Assembly: GCF_014337195.1 (NCBI RefSeq)
Contig: NZ_CP060634.1
Location: forward strand, 2,852,001-2,916,000
Origin: Qiania dongpingensis
Lineage (GTDB): Bacteria; Bacillota; Clostridia; Lachnospirales; Lachnospiraceae
Direction: 5' to 3'
DNA: 64,000 nt
Shown here: one piece after another, positions 16,951 through 25,263 of the stretch
Numbering within the stretch: position 1 is the stretch's first letter
Layout of the letters: each line of letters starts with the position of its first letter
The notes under the pieces: model-generated
Databases searched by the model: none
Told to the model about the DNA's origin: nothing
What the model saw: only the letters and a program-made list of their open reading frames with translations
Position numbers and translations under genes: made by a program

Positions 16951-17511
16951 ATGAAAAGATCAAAATTAGCAATGCTTAATTTTATGGCATTGTGCTGTGT
17001 GTTGGGATTGTTTACCAAAAAGCTCGTGAACCCTATGGCTAATGTGATCACGGAAGCGCTGCACATTCCAGGCGGGATCAGTACAGGATTTTCCATTATG
17101 TTTCTTGTGGTCGCACTGGAGGTCACCGGTATGCGCGGCGGGGGAAGCCTGATGGGCTGTGTGCAGGGACTTTTGGCGCTGGCGCTTGGACGGGTGGGCA
17201 GCATGGGTATTTTTATGCCCATCGGATATCTCATTCCAGGGATCACGATAGATCTAGTCTGCGGGCTGATGAAAAAAGGAAGGTTTTGCAGACAGGAGCG
17301 AATGGTGTTAACGAATGTACTGGCTGCGGTCATGGCTTCTGTCACGGCTAACGTTCTTGTTTTTGAACTGAAGGGAACGGTTTTGTGGCTGTATCTTTGT
17401 GTGTCCGCCGCAAGCGGCTCTATCTATGGGCTTTTGGGTTCCTGGATTGCAGGACGTCTTCATAAGGCGTTTATTTGGAACTTGGATGAACCGGGAGGTA
17501 AACGATCATGA
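16951..17511 (+). CDS. Small integral membrane protein, possibly an ECF transporter S component
   Basis: A 186-residue protein with about five hydrophobic helices and few charged residues, such as FMALCCVLGLFTKKLVNP near the start and FMPIGYLIPGITIDLVCGL in the middle. Size, topology and the GYLIPGI-type segment resemble substrate-binding S components of energy-coupling factor importers. No ECF ATPase or T component is nearby, so it would have to use shared ones. The link to the oxidoreductase operon could mean uptake of a cofactor precursor or metal; this is inference. GAAGGAG precedes the start. Confidence 0.6.
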   Translation: MKRSKLAMLNFMALCCVLGLFTKKLVNPMANVITEALHIPGGISTGFSIMFLVVALEVTGMRGGGSLMGCVQGLLALALGRVGSMGIFMPIGYLIPGITIDLVCGLMKKGRFCRQERMVLTNVLAAVMASVTANVLVFELKGTVLWLYLCVSAASGSIYGLLGSWIAGRLHKAFIWNLDEPGGKRS

Positions 17512-17954
17512 AAAATAAAAGAGTTATGTTTTTTATTCTTGCTCTATTGGCGTTGGTCGCAATTTTGTCGGCGGTACATTTAAATACGCGGGATACGGCT
17601 GTTCAGGGTACTGTACAGGTTTCTTATAATGAAGAGAACTTTGTACTGGACTATAATAAATGGCAGTATAAGCAGGTATCCGGTATCCGGATCAATGGAA
17701 AAGGTGATGAAATCTTAGTAGAAGGCAAAGGCATTGAATTAGATGAGATTTTGAAACAGCTTGAAATCATTCATTACCGCAATGTAATTGTTTCTTCCGA
17801 TGATTCTTATACCGCAGAGGTTTCCGCCGAAGAAGCAGGGGAAAGCGGAAAGGTATATCTGATGTATGAAAAGGATGCGATCCGGCTGATCGTATTTGGA
17901 GATACTGACAGCAAGCGTAGCGTATCCAATGTAGTGCGGATCACAGTGGAATAG
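17508..17954 (+). CDS. Membrane-anchored extracytoplasmic protein, unknown function
   Basis: A 148-residue protein with an N-terminal hydrophobic anchor (about residues 5-24, VMFFILALLALVAIL) and a soluble beta-rich domain (VEGKGIELDEILKQL and RLIVFGDTDSKRSVSNV). There is no lipobox cysteine. It overlaps the preceding membrane gene by 4 bp (ATGA), so the two are almost certainly made together and may work together at the membrane. No family recognised. Confidence 0.65.
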   Translation: MKNKRVMFFILALLALVAILSAVHLNTRDTAVQGTVQVSYNEENFVLDYNKWQYKQVSGIRINGKGDEILVEGKGIELDEILKQLEIIHYRNVIVSSDDSYTAEVSAEEAGESGKVYLMYEKDAIRLIVFGDTDSKRSVSNVVRITVE

Positions 17955-17977
17955 GGTGTAGTGAAAGGAGTTTGTAT

Positions 17978-18985
17978 ATGAGAAAAATAAAGTGGGGAGT
18001 ACTTGGAACGGCGGGAATCGCAAGAGGGCAGACCATCCCCGGTATGCGGCTGGCAGATAATTGTGAGCTTTATGCGGTTGCCGGACGAAATTTGGATAAA
18101 GCAAAGGACTTCCAAAAGGAGTTTGGATTTGAAAAGGCTTATGGGAGCTATGAAGAGCTTTTGGCAGACGGACAAGTGGAAGCTGTTTATATTCCCCTTC
18201 CTAATACTCTGCATAAAGAATGGACCATCAGGGCGCTGAAAGCAAAGAAGCATGTACTTTGCGAAAAGCCTCTGGCGCCTTGTGAAGCAGAGGCAAAGGA
18301 AATGATCGAGGCGGCTGAAAAGAACGGTGTGTTTTTAATGGAGGCGTTTGCGTATCTCCACAGTCCTATTGTACGGGTTGTGAAAACAGAGGTGGAACAG
18401 GGTTCCATCGGTAAGATTCGTTATATGGAAACGGCTTTTATCACATCTGATTATAAACTCAGTAATATCCGTATGCGAAAAGAGACAAACGGAGGCGCCT
18501 TGTATGACCTTGGATGCTATAACGTCAGCCAGATTCTCTGGATCTTTGATGAGGAACCCGAGAAGGTCATGGCTGTCGGTGACTTTTCCGATCAGGGAAT
18601 TGATGTATGCACTTCAGGCATCGTGACCTTTGGAAGCGGCGCCAGAGCGGCCTTCACTTGTGGAATGCTGCTGGAAACAGAAGCAGATAAGCGGATTGAC
18701 CGACTGCAGATTCACGGAACAAAAGGCTATATCCGCTCGGAGGCCAAATTCAATCAGCAGGGTAAATTAAGCTACACGATCTGTACAGATGGAAAAGAAG
18801 TGACAAAGGAAGTTTTTGCACCTCAGAATTACAGTCTGGAAGTGGCGCAGCTGGGACGCTGCATAACAGAGGGAGAAGCTCCCCATGTGTCCAAGGAATT
18901 TACATTGAATCTGGCGCGGACCATGGACAGACTTTTGGAAGCGATCGGCTATGAATCAGCCCAAAGGAAGATAAGAGGAAGATAA
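17978..18985 (+). CDS. Gfo/Idh/MocA-family NAD(P)-dependent oxidoreductase
   Basis: A 335-residue oxidoreductase of sugars, inositols or similar polyols. The N-terminal Rossmann fold has GVLGTAGIARG, the catalytic-lysine motif is CEKPLAP, and the C-terminal domain contains GGALYDLGCYNVSQILW. The ATG chosen follows AAAGGAG by 7 bp; a TTG six bases upstream is possible but less well placed. It is the seventh gene of the operon and is followed after 5 bp by a hydrolase. The substrate is not deducible. Confidence 0.88.
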   Translation: MRKIKWGVLGTAGIARGQTIPGMRLADNCELYAVAGRNLDKAKDFQKEFGFEKAYGSYEELLADGQVEAVYIPLPNTLHKEWTIRALKAKKHVLCEKPLAPCEAEAKEMIEAAEKNGVFLMEAFAYLHSPIVRVVKTEVEQGSIGKIRYMETAFITSDYKLSNIRMRKETNGGALYDLGCYNVSQILWIFDEEPEKVMAVGDFSDQGIDVCTSGIVTFGSGARAAFTCGMLLETEADKRIDRLQIHGTKGYIRSEAKFNQQGKLSYTICTDGKEVTKEVFAPQNYSLEVAQLGRCITEGEAPHVSKEFTLNLARTMDRLLEAIGYESAQRKIRGR

Positions 18986-18990
18986 ACGGG

Positions 18991-19698
18991 ATGTTTACGG
19001 ACAGAGAGACGGAAAAGGAGTTTTGCCTGTATTATACAGAAAAAGGAGAGGGAATGCCTTTGGTGCTCCTTCATGGGAATGGTGAGGACGGCTCTTATTT
19101 TGTTCATCAGATGGATTTCTTTTCCCGCGAGTATCGGGTGATAGCAGTGGACACCAGAGGTCACGGGCAGTCGCCAAGGGGAACGGCTCCTTTTACATTG
19201 GAGCAATTTGCAGAAGATCTAAAGTATTTCCTGGATGTAAACGGTTTATCAAAGATTATTCTTCTTGGTTTCAGCGACGGAGCCAATATAGCCATGATAT
19301 TTGCGTTGAAATATCCGGAATATCTGAAAAAAATAGTGCTGAACGGAGGAAACCTCCGGCCCTCCGGCGTCCGCGCGGGCGTTCAGCTGCCCATCGTCCT
19401 GGGCTATGCCATGGTCGCTGTTTTGTCTTTGTTTGATAAAAAACTCAGGAGGAAGAAGGAACTTTTGGGACTCATGGTGACCGGACCCCACATTTCTCCG
19501 GAAGAACTTTTGAAGCTTGGTGTTCCCACTTTGGTAATAGCAGGGACGAAGGATATGATCAAGGCTTCCCATACGAGAGAGATTCATGAGAGTATACCGG
19601 ATAGCCGCCTGTGTTTTCTGGAAGGAAGCCATTTTATAGCAGGTGAGCAGCCGGAAGAATTCAATCAGACGGTATATAAATTCCTCAAGGAAAAGTAA
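18991..19698 (+). CDS. Alpha/beta-hydrolase
   Basis: A 235-residue cytoplasmic hydrolase with the complete triad: nucleophile serine in GFSDGAN, aspartate in AGTKDMIK and histidine in EGSHFIA. The oxyanion-hole loop reads LLHGNGEDG and the strand-4 segment VDTRGHGQSPRG is typical of the family. It lies 5 bp behind the Gfo/Idh/MocA gene, so it is co-translated. The ester or amide substrate is unknown. It may be the last gene of the unit. Confidence 0.88.
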   Translation: MFTDRETEKEFCLYYTEKGEGMPLVLLHGNGEDGSYFVHQMDFFSREYRVIAVDTRGHGQSPRGTAPFTLEQFAEDLKYFLDVNGLSKIILLGFSDGANIAMIFALKYPEYLKKIVLNGGNLRPSGVRAGVQLPIVLGYAMVAVLSLFDKKLRRKKELLGLMVTGPHISPEELLKLGVPTLVIAGTKDMIKASHTREIHESIPDSRLCFLEGSHFIAGEQPEEFNQTVYKFLKEK

Positions 19699-19702
19699 CG
19701 GC

Positions 19703-19732
19703 AAAAGCTTTGGAATAACAGGTGCTTTTTTA
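19703..19732 (+). terminator. Weak possible terminator
   Basis: AAAAGC (19703-19708) can pair with GCTTTT (19724-19729) ahead of a run of Ts. The stem is only 6 bp, so this is tentative. Confidence 0.35.
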
Positions 19733-19801
19733 TCCTTCTTGTGCTAGAATAGACGCGGACATAAAACATATAACCGCGGGGGACAGAAGGGAGAACAGCA
19801 T

Positions 19802-20659
19802 ATGGAAAAGGCTGATGTTAAAATAATTGCGGACAGCACCTGCGACCTGACAGAGGAGCTGCTGGAAAAATACGATATAGCGATAGTGCCGTTATGTATC
19901 GTTATGGACGATAAGAGCTATTATGACAGAACGGAAGTGACGCCGGAGGAGATATTCCGCTGGTCGGAGGAACATAAAACGACCCCGAAAACTGCCGCGA
20001 TCTCCATGGAGAAGGCATTGGAGGCGGCCGGGCCGTATATCAAAAAAGGGCGGGACGTGATCTTTATCGGCATTTCAGAAGAGATGAGCACCACATGCAA
20101 TGTTATGCGTCTCGCGGCTGCGGAGCTTGAGACAGACAGACTGTTTGTCATAGATTCCAGGAGCCTTTCCACCGGAATCGGCCTGCAGGTGCTTCGGGCT
20201 GCAGAGCTCGCAAAAACAGGTATGCCGGCAGAGGAGATTTTGAAGATCATTGATGAAACAAAGGATAAAGTGAGGGCAAGCTTTGTCGTAGATACTTTGA
20301 CCTATCTTGCCAGAGGAGGACGGTGCACGGCGGCTACGGCGCTTTTGGCGAATACACTCAAGCTAAAGCCGAGAATTGAAGTGAAAGACGGAAAGATGGG
20401 CGTGGAGAAAAAGTACCGCGGTACTCTGGATAAAGTCATTCTCAAGTACACAAAGGATATGGAGGAAGATTTATTAAGGGCAGACGGAAAAAGGGTATTT
20501 ATCACCCATTCAGGATGCGACGGGGCTGTGGTGGAGCAGGTCCGGACATATCTGGAGGGCCTTGGAAAGTTCCAGGAGATTGTTGAGACTCGGGCAGGAG
20601 GAGTTATTTCCAGTCACTGCGGACCGGGGACCCTGGGAGTCTTATTTTTCTTAGAATAG
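19802..20659 (+). CDS. DegV-family fatty-acid-binding protein
   Basis: A 285-residue protein. DegV proteins bind long-chain fatty acids; in Firmicutes some (FakB) present them to a fatty acid kinase. Family signatures are IIADSTCDL at the N-terminus, the region VDTLTYLARGGRCTA, and a late GPGTLGVLFF. No fakA lies nearby, so membership of a Fak system is not shown. It is a single gene behind GAAGGGAG. Confidence 0.92.
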   Translation: MEKADVKIIADSTCDLTEELLEKYDIAIVPLCIVMDDKSYYDRTEVTPEEIFRWSEEHKTTPKTAAISMEKALEAAGPYIKKGRDVIFIGISEEMSTTCNVMRLAAAELETDRLFVIDSRSLSTGIGLQVLRAAELAKTGMPAEEILKIIDETKDKVRASFVVDTLTYLARGGRCTAATALLANTLKLKPRIEVKDGKMGVEKKYRGTLDKVILKYTKDMEEDLLRADGKRVFITHSGCDGAVVEQVRTYLEGLGKFQEIVETRAGGVISSHCGPGTLGVLFFLE

Positions 20660-20664
20660 AAGCA

Positions 20665-20687
20665 CAATGAATGAATATCATTCATTG
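20665..20687. promoter_or_regulatory. Operator palindrome overlapping the tetR promoter
   Basis: A perfect 10-bp inverted repeat with a 3-bp spacer: CAATGAATGA-ATA-TCATTCATTG. It overlaps the -35 box of the tetR promoter, as expected for autorepression. The core TGAATGA-N3-TCATTCA recurs before the MATE gene. Confidence 0.8.
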
Positions 20688-20713
20688 ACATTGACGACGG
20701 CTTATGGTATGAT
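20685..20713 (+). promoter_or_regulatory. Promoter of tetR
   Basis: TTGACA (20685-20690) and TATGAT (20708-20713) at 17 bp, 31 bp before the start codon, with the palindrome across the -35. Confidence 0.85.
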
Positions 20714-20743
20714 TGTTGTGAGCTCAGAAAGGGGGAATCTCTT

Positions 20744-21319
20744 ATGCCGCGTATTACGAAGGAACCCGGGGAACGCAGGCAGGAAATTCTGGACACGGCG
20801 ATGAAGCTGTTTTATGAAAAGGGATATGAGAAAACTTCCATGGCAGACATCGCGACGGCTATGGGGGTAGCCCAAGGGCTTTGCTACCGTTATTTTCCCT
20901 CAAAGGAAATATTGTTTGACACAGCCATAGATCAATATGCCCAGTCCCAGGTGGATCAGATAACGAAGGTTCTGAAAAAGCCGGGGATCTCTTTGGTTCA
21001 AATGGTAGAGGAAATGCCGACCTTTGTTGAAGCGGAGTCAGACGACAGCTATGCCAACCGGTTCTGCCACGGTCCGGAAAGCCGGAAGATACACAATCAG
21101 CTATCCATGAGCATCTGTGCCAGGATGAAACCGGTGGTGAAGGCTCAGCTGGATGCCGCAAATGGCCGGGGAGAGACACATATTGAAGACACAGACGCGG
21201 CGGCATCTTTCTGTGTGTACGGACAGCTGGGCATCTTGCTGGATCAGGAACTGCCGCGAGAAGAGAGGGTCAGGAGGATCAAGACCTTTCTAATAGGTAT
21301 AATTAAAAAACTGAGTTAA
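20744..21319 (+). CDS. TetR-family repressor
   Basis: A 191-residue repressor. Residues about 10-57 form the TetR helix-turn-helix: ILDTAMKLFYEKGYEKTSMADIA then GVAQGLCYRYFPSKE. The C-terminal ligand domain is not family-specific. Its own promoter carries a perfect palindrome, and the same core lies in front of the MATE exporter gene downstream. It most likely represses both until a ligand exported by the pump binds. AAAGGGGG precedes the ATG. Confidence 0.9.
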   Translation: MPRITKEPGERRQEILDTAMKLFYEKGYEKTSMADIATAMGVAQGLCYRYFPSKEILFDTAIDQYAQSQVDQITKVLKKPGISLVQMVEEMPTFVEAESDDSYANRFCHGPESRKIHNQLSMSICARMKPVVKAQLDAANGRGETHIEDTDAAASFCVYGQLGILLDQELPREERVRRIKTFLIGIIKKLS

Positions 21320-21323
21320 TAAA

Positions 21324-21346
21324 ATCCCTGTCTGCCGGACAGGGAT
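21324..21346. repeat. Hairpin between tetR and the MATE gene
   Basis: ATCCCTGTC (21324-21332) pairs perfectly with GACAGGGAT (21338-21346) around TGCCG. No T-tract follows, so termination is uncertain; it overlaps a weak possible -35 (CGGACA at 21336) for the MATE gene. Confidence 0.5.
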
Positions 21347-21363
21347 ACTTAATGGTCATAAAA

Positions 21364-21380
21364 TGAATGATGTTCATTCA
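21364..21380. promoter_or_regulatory. Second TetR operator, before the MATE gene
   Basis: TGAATGA-TGT-TCATTCA repeats the core of the tetR operator exactly except for the 3-bp spacer. It sits just downstream of a possible -10 (TAAAAT, 21359-21364), where a bound repressor would block transcription. Confidence 0.78.
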
Positions 21381-21402
21381 CGGAAAAGAAAGGAATATAA
21401 GA

Positions 21403-22740
21403 ATGCCAGTTAAAATGGATTTTATCAATGGAAATACCAGAAAATGTTTGTTTGCCATGGCACTGCCTATGATCGCAGCCATGTTTTTAAACATGGCTTA
21501 TAACCTCGTGGACAGTCTTTGGATTGGAAATCTTCTGGGAAAGACAGCGTATGCCGCGCTTACCAATTCCACACCGATCATCCTGATCTTAAATGCGATC
21601 GCAATGGGCGCGACCAACGGCGTCGCCATTCTGCTGTCTCAGGCCATAGGAGCAAAAGACAAGACAAAAGTGGAAAGCATGATCGCCACATCATTTCTCG
21701 CGGCGGCGGCCTTTGCGCTGGGAATGACCGTTGTCCTGGAGGTAGCGCTGCGTCCGCTCCTCACGCTTTTAAAGACGCCGGAGGGGACATACCAGATGGC
21801 TTATGAGTATCTGTCCATTTATCTTCTCGGATATATCACTGTTTATTTGTACTGCTATTTTACAGCCGTGCTGCGAAGCTTTGGGAACACGGTATTTCAG
21901 ATGGCCGCCATGCTGGTATGCACGCTTCTCAATGCTCTGCTTGACCCGCTTTTTATCTGGTGGTTTGGATTTCAGGGAACTGCCGCCGCCACCTTGCTCT
22001 CCCAGTTTCTGTGCCTGTTTTTCATGCTGCTGTACTTACACAAGAAAAAGCTTTTCAGTCTGCGTATTTCGGCCTTCCGGAAGGAACAGATACTGCCTCT
22101 GATGAAAAAAAGCGTCCCCTCTGCCTTTCAGCAGAGCATTCCGGCAATCTGCACCGGGTTTTTAACTTCCCTTGTGAGCGGATATGGCATCACTGCCCTG
22201 GCTGCCTACGGTATCATGGGGAAACTGGAGACCATCCTTTTTTATCCGGCTATGGCTCTCAATATGGTACTGACCTCGATCGTAGGGCAGTGTGCTGGCG
22301 GCAGACGGTATGACCGGGTCAGAGATTACCTGAGATCGGCAGTCCTTTACGGAGGAGGGCTTCTGGCCGCCCTGTCTTTGCTGGTGATATTCTTTGCGCG
22401 CCCCTTCTCCCGTATGTTTGTAAACAGTGAAGATACGGCAGAAATCGTTTCCCGATGTTTTCAGATAGTCGGTTTAGGTTATATCCTCAACACAGTGACC
22501 AACTGTTTTCTGGGAGGGATGAACGGATTGGGAAAGCCTATGAAAAGTATGTTTTGCATGGTGTTTTATTATATGATCGTACGGATGCCCGCCGCATGGC
22601 TTCTGTCTGTATTTGGAGCGGGACTGGATGGTGTCTGGACTGCGGTCCTGATCAGCCATGTGGCCGCGGCCATTGCCGCTGCGGCAGTCACCATTTATGA
22701 ACTGAGAACAGGCAGAAGGCCGTCCTTAAAGCCTGTCTAA
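21403..22740 (+). CDS. MATE-family multidrug/metabolite exporter
   Basis: A membrane antiporter of about 445 residues with twelve predicted helices in two related halves. The N-terminal half shows the family's usual pattern (FAMALPMIAAMFLNMAYNLV, then AIAMGATNGVAILLSQAIGA). Start choice: the ATG at 21403 follows AAAGGAAT. An earlier in-frame ATG lies inside the operator and would put the repressor site in the coding region, so it is unlikely. It is probably controlled by the upstream TetR protein. The exported compound is unknown. Confidence 0.93.
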   Translation: MPVKMDFINGNTRKCLFAMALPMIAAMFLNMAYNLVDSLWIGNLLGKTAYAALTNSTPIILILNAIAMGATNGVAILLSQAIGAKDKTKVESMIATSFLAAAAFALGMTVVLEVALRPLLTLLKTPEGTYQMAYEYLSIYLLGYITVYLYCYFTAVLRSFGNTVFQMAAMLVCTLLNALLDPLFIWWFGFQGTAAATLLSQFLCLFFMLLYLHKKKLFSLRISAFRKEQILPLMKKSVPSAFQQSIPAICTGFLTSLVSGYGITALAAYGIMGKLETILFYPAMALNMVLTSIVGQCAGGRRYDRVRDYLRSAVLYGGGLLAALSLLVIFFARPFSRMFVNSEDTAEIVSRCFQIVGLGYILNTVTNCFLGGMNGLGKPMKSMFCMVFYYMIVRMPAAWLLSVFGAGLDGVWTAVLISHVAAAIAAAAVTIYELRTGRRPSLKPV

Positions 22741-22753
22741 GAGATGATGGAAT

Positions 22754-22782
22754 TTGTCTCTTTCTGTCATTTGTGATACAAT
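22754..22782 (+). promoter_or_regulatory. Promoter of the lysR gene
   Basis: TTGTCT (22754-22759) and TACAAT (22777-22782) at 17 bp, with an extended -10 TGA. The leader before the ATG is about 95 nt. Confidence 0.65.
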
Positions 22783-22883
22783 GGGTGAAACAAAGCACAT
22801 AAATGGGGTGTGTTTTGTTCGTTTTCGGATACGGATACAGCAGAATGCAGGGCCCAGAACCGGGACTGCGGAGGAGATAGTGC

Positions 22884-23777
22884 ATGTTCTTTGATATTAA
22901 CGAATACTATTTTTACTGTGTTGCATTGACCCAGAATATCACAAAGGCTTCAGAAGAGATCCATATTTCCCAGCCGGCTCTCAGCAAAGCCATCGCGAAG
23001 CTGGAACAAAAGCTGGACTGTCAGCTTTTTTACCGGAATCAAAAGGGGGTAAAGCTGACGCCGGCAGGGGAGATTTTGTTTGAGGGCGTCAGGCAGAGCA
23101 TGGATATCATGGATAATACAGTGAAGCAGATATCCCAGATCAACTATTCAGATTATGGAGAAGTCAATATCGGCGGGGGAGACGATCTGTTCACATATTT
23201 TATGATTCCCGTTATTCGGGAGTACCATAATCTGTATCCAAATGTGATAGTCAAGGAGACTCTGTATTCCAATTCAGAGCAGACGATCGGAAGTCTGCTG
23301 CAGAAGGATATTGATATCGGGCTTCTGAATAAATATGTGGAGTGTGACAGGCTGGAATTCAGAAAGATCAGTGAAATGCACGAGGTGGTCGTGGCAGGAG
23401 AACGGTACGCAGCGCTGGCGAAGCTGGGCACGCTGGACTGGGGAATGCTCACGGAATTTCCAATCCTTCTGCATCCCCGTATCACCCATACCCGCAAGTT
23501 GTTTGATGACAAGATGAAGGAGATTGGAGTACAAGTCAAAGCAAGCCTGGAGGTGGGGAGTACGACGGTGATGATCCAGCTGGCTTTGGAGGGGTTCGGA
23601 CTAGCCGTCGTATCCAAAGAGATTGCTCAGATGGACAACCGGTACACTCAACTGACGGAGCTTCCGATGGCTCAGCCGCTGGATGCCAGGGATACCTATG
23701 TGGCATGGAATAAGGAGAAGGAGATGCCCTCCTGTCTCCGCAATTTGATAGAGTGTATTTCTCAGAAAAGTAAATAA
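22884..23777 (+). CDS. LysR-family transcriptional regulator
   Basis: A 297-residue regulator. The N-terminal winged helix has NITKASEEIHISQPALSKAIAKLE, followed by a LysR substrate-binding domain from about residue 90 (GEVNIGGGDDLFTYFMIPVI). It lies directly upstream of, and in the same direction as, the carbohydrate operon, separated by a terminator and that operon's promoter. It is the likely activator of that operon, although LysR genes are more often divergent from their targets. GGAGGAG precedes the ATG. Confidence 0.9.
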   Translation: MFFDINEYYFYCVALTQNITKASEEIHISQPALSKAIAKLEQKLDCQLFYRNQKGVKLTPAGEILFEGVRQSMDIMDNTVKQISQINYSDYGEVNIGGGDDLFTYFMIPVIREYHNLYPNVIVKETLYSNSEQTIGSLLQKDIDIGLLNKYVECDRLEFRKISEMHEVVVAGERYAALAKLGTLDWGMLTEFPILLHPRITHTRKLFDDKMKEIGVQVKASLEVGSTTVMIQLALEGFGLAVVSKEIAQMDNRYTQLTELPMAQPLDARDTYVAWNKEKEMPSCLRNLIECISQKSK

Positions 23778-23796
23778 GACTTCCTTTATCCAATAA

Positions 23797-23838
23797 ACAG
23801 GGCGGAATCCACGGATTCCGTCCTGTATTTGCTTTCTT
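23797..23838 (+). terminator. Intrinsic terminator after lysR
   Basis: ACAGGGCGGAATC (from 23797) pairs with GATTCCGTCCTGT (23814-23826) with one G-T pair. ATTTGCTTTCTTT follows. Confidence 0.85.
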
Positions 23839-23879
23839 TACCATGACTGACGGTTATGGAGTTGATGACAATAATTCAT

Positions 23880-23908
23880 TTTACAGGAGGAAATATGAAA
23901 AATATAAT
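23880..23908 (+). promoter_or_regulatory. Promoter of the carbohydrate operon
   Basis: TTTACA (23880-23885) and a perfect TATAAT (23903-23908) at 17 bp. The leader to the first gene is about 115 nt and holds no clear structure. An imperfect TTAT/ATAA dyad just upstream could be a LysR site, but this is weak. Confidence 0.72.
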
Positions 23909-24029
23909 ATACATATATGGCGATTAAAACTATAAAAATAGAAATAATATGGGGTTATGCAATAAATTTGAGAAAATTTGGGAGGGTACCTATAGTTTCA
24001 ATCAATCATAAAGAATGGGAGGGTATTTT

Positions 24030-25235
24030 ATGACACGCAAGACACTGGAAAAGACGATGAAGAAGAATAACGGCATTCTTCGTATGGTCCCGGATTTTAT
24101 CCCGAGAGACTCCTGGATGCCGGGGAGGAGGCTCAGACTTCATCCGGATGATTACGCCTATTATGGAAATGAGCTGGGTATGATCGAGGAAAGATGGTTC
24201 TGTGCGACGGCTCCGGTGGAGCATGGAGTGAAGGATGCTCCGGAGAATTTGGGAATGCAGTATGTAGACTGCGATGGAGAACAGATTCTTTTTAAGGATG
24301 CCGTGGAGGAATTGAAGGAGGATCTGATCGGAAAAGAGCTCTGGGATAAATATGGCCGGTGGCCGATGTTCTCTAAGTTCTATGATTACGCGACCACTTC
24401 CTTTTTCCATGTACATCCTACGGAGGAGGCGGCCTGTTGCAAGCCAGGAGCCGTCATGAAGCCGGAGGCGTATTATTATCCGCCTCAGATGAACATGTCC
24501 GCCGCGAATGAAAATGTGATCACATATCTTGGAATCGATCCTTCTGTGAGCAGGGAAGAAGTCCTCGAGAGGCTCAGGGACTTTGACAAGGGGGAAAACA
24601 GGATCGTGGAGCTGTCCAGGGCGTACCGCCTGGAACTGGGAACCGGCTGGTATACTCCGGCGGGCGTCCTGCATGGCTGCGGCGCGTGGTGTACCTATGA
24701 ACCGCAGTGGATGAGCGAATCCTATGCGGTATTTGAAAACTATACGGACAATCATTATCCCGCGTTCCCCCACAGTGAAATGAACAACCTGGTCCCCGAC
24801 GACGCGGAGGATGAATACGAATATACCATGAGTCTGATTGACTGGGAGATCAATACAGATCCATACTACCGCAAAAAATATTTCCGCCGTCCTGTCACAG
24901 AGACCGAGACAGAGGATTATATATCCAAATGGATTACATATGGAAACCCCTACTTCGGCGCCAAGGAGCTGACGATCAGGCCGGGGAAGACCGTATTGAT
25001 CAAAGATAAGGCTGCATACGGATGTATTCTGCTGTCGGGCCACGGCGTGTTTGGCGGGCTGGAATGTGAATCGCCCAATGTGATCCGGATGGGGCAGATG
25101 ACAAAGGATGAGTTCTTCGTATCCCATGAGCGTGCGAATGAAGGCGTCCTGATCGCCAATCATTCCTGCGAGGACCTGGTGATGTTGAAGCATTTCTGCA
25201 ATAACTGCGGAATGCCGGATGCGCCGGAGTCGTGA
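24030..25235 (+). CDS. Cupin-type sugar isomerase-like protein (mannose-6-phosphate-isomerase-like)
   Basis: A 401-residue protein with cupin features: FFHVHPTEEA, with two metal-type histidines and a glutamate, and a later GTGWYTPAGVLHGCG. The region from about residue 300 (KELTIRPGKTVLIKDKAAYG) looks like a second beta-barrel. This resembles class I mannose-6-phosphate isomerases, so aldose-ketose isomerisation is the best guess. The start at 24030 follows GGAGGG; an ATG 15 bp upstream overlaps that site. It is the first gene of the operon, fitting an isomerase that acts before the kinase and aldolase. Confidence 0.7.
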   Translation: MTRKTLEKTMKKNNGILRMVPDFIPRDSWMPGRRLRLHPDDYAYYGNELGMIEERWFCATAPVEHGVKDAPENLGMQYVDCDGEQILFKDAVEELKEDLIGKELWDKYGRWPMFSKFYDYATTSFFHVHPTEEAACCKPGAVMKPEAYYYPPQMNMSAANENVITYLGIDPSVSREEVLERLRDFDKGENRIVELSRAYRLELGTGWYTPAGVLHGCGAWCTYEPQWMSESYAVFENYTDNHYPAFPHSEMNNLVPDDAEDEYEYTMSLIDWEINTDPYYRKKYFRRPVTETETEDYISKWITYGNPYFGAKELTIRPGKTVLIKDKAAYGCILLSGHGVFGGLECESPNVIRMGQMTKDEFFVSHERANEGVLIANHSCEDLVMLKHFCNNCGMPDAPES

Positions 25236-25263
25236 ACGGCCGGGAAAGAAGGGGGAAGGAATA

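Noticed and set aside
23895..23927. Ten-codon ORF with perfect ribosome site (MKNIIYIYGD) before the sugar operon
   Set aside because: The ribosome site and start lie between the -35 and -10 of a good promoter, so they would not be on the transcript.
24006..25193. 395-residue minus-strand ORF
   Set aside because: Shadow of the cupin isomerase-like gene, with no ribosome site or family match.
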